This document shows, in pieces, positions 22,485-22,537 of a stretch of 22,537 bases of DNA; position 1 is the first letter of the stretch; the number at the start of each line of letters is the position of its first letter. The translations under genes and the position numbers were made by a program. The notes under the pieces were generated by a model, which searched no databases, was not told the origin of the DNA, and saw only the letters and a program-made list of their open reading frames with translations. This DNA is from Patescibacteria group bacterium. GTDB lineage: Bacteria; Patescibacteriota; Patescibacteriia; Patescibacteriales; UBA12465. The stretch is taken from assembly GCA_021734825.1 (NCBI GenBank), contig JAIPIE010000004.1, positions 1 to 22,537 on the forward strand. The letters are read 5' to 3'.

Positions 22485-22537
22485 ATATTTGAATAATTTG
22501 GGCAAAAACACGCCCGCAAAAGCGCCCGCTTACTCTT

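Noticed and set aside
22485..22511. GTG start for gdhA at 22511
   Set aside because: It adds nine residues (MFLPKLFKY) not expected before the family N-terminus, and no ribosome site was seen.
1..22537. CRISPR arrays, insertion sequences and defence islands
   Set aside because: No regularly spaced repeats, transposase motifs, or nuclease/toxin genes were found on either strand.

Overview
The window is 22.5 kb of AT-rich bacterial DNA, densely packed with housekeeping genes. It looks like a Patescibacteria/CPR (Parcubacteria-like) genome. The clues are short intergenic gaps, few recognisable Shine-Dalgarno sequences, almost exclusive use of TAA stops, a four-repeat S1 protein with a charged tail, a NusA with a charged insertion, and a small VirB2-like (T4SS) pilin. 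This placement is an inference from gene style; no phylogeny was run. UGA does not appear to be recoded, because all long genes read through in the standard code.

Minus strand, left part (1-9.7 kb). A truncated rpmF (L32) at the left edge has its own promoter. Next come ftsH (membrane AAA protease), rpsA (S1) and rnj (RNase J), each with its own promoter or terminator signals. Then follows one long operon read from a strong promoter near 9.68 kb: an unknown acidic protein, infC, rpmI, rplT, secG and a membrane-anchored peptide-binding protein. This is the classic IF3-L35-L20 translation operon extended into protein export and peptide capture.

Centre (9.7-12.0 kb). This is the accessory and RNA region. 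It holds a small three-helix membrane protein, a pyroglutamyl-peptidase-like gene that differs from its neighbours (strong Shine-Dalgarno, TGA stop, flanking imperfect direct repeats), tRNA-Gly(GCC), a GC-rich hairpin-rich island bounded by a duplicated 3' end of tRNA-Leu, tRNA-Leu(UAA), a 20-bp hairpin, and the tmRNA gene ssrA.

Minus strand, right-centre (12.0-17.8 kb). nusA, hppA (K+-independent type H+-pumping pyrophosphatase), tig (trigger factor) and smpB are closely packed and appear co-directional from a promoter just upstream of nusA. smpB overlaps tig and ends 2 nt before the tmRNA 5' end, so both parts of the trans-translation system lie head to tail. A T4SS-type pilin precedes nusA.

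Plus strand (17.9-21.2 kb). A lipid-linked polysaccharide flippase and an RluA-type pseudouridine synthase form a pair. A membrane-anchored DsbA/GILT-like thiol protein follows with its own promoter. A strong bidirectional terminator separates it from gdhA (Glu/Leu-type dehydrogenase) on the minus strand at the right edge.

No CRISPR array, rRNA, IS element or prophage was seen. The most unusual parts are the tRNA-Leu-bounded GC-rich island, the smpB-ssrA fusion-like arrangement with its unusual tag, and the atypical pyroglutamyl-peptidase gene.
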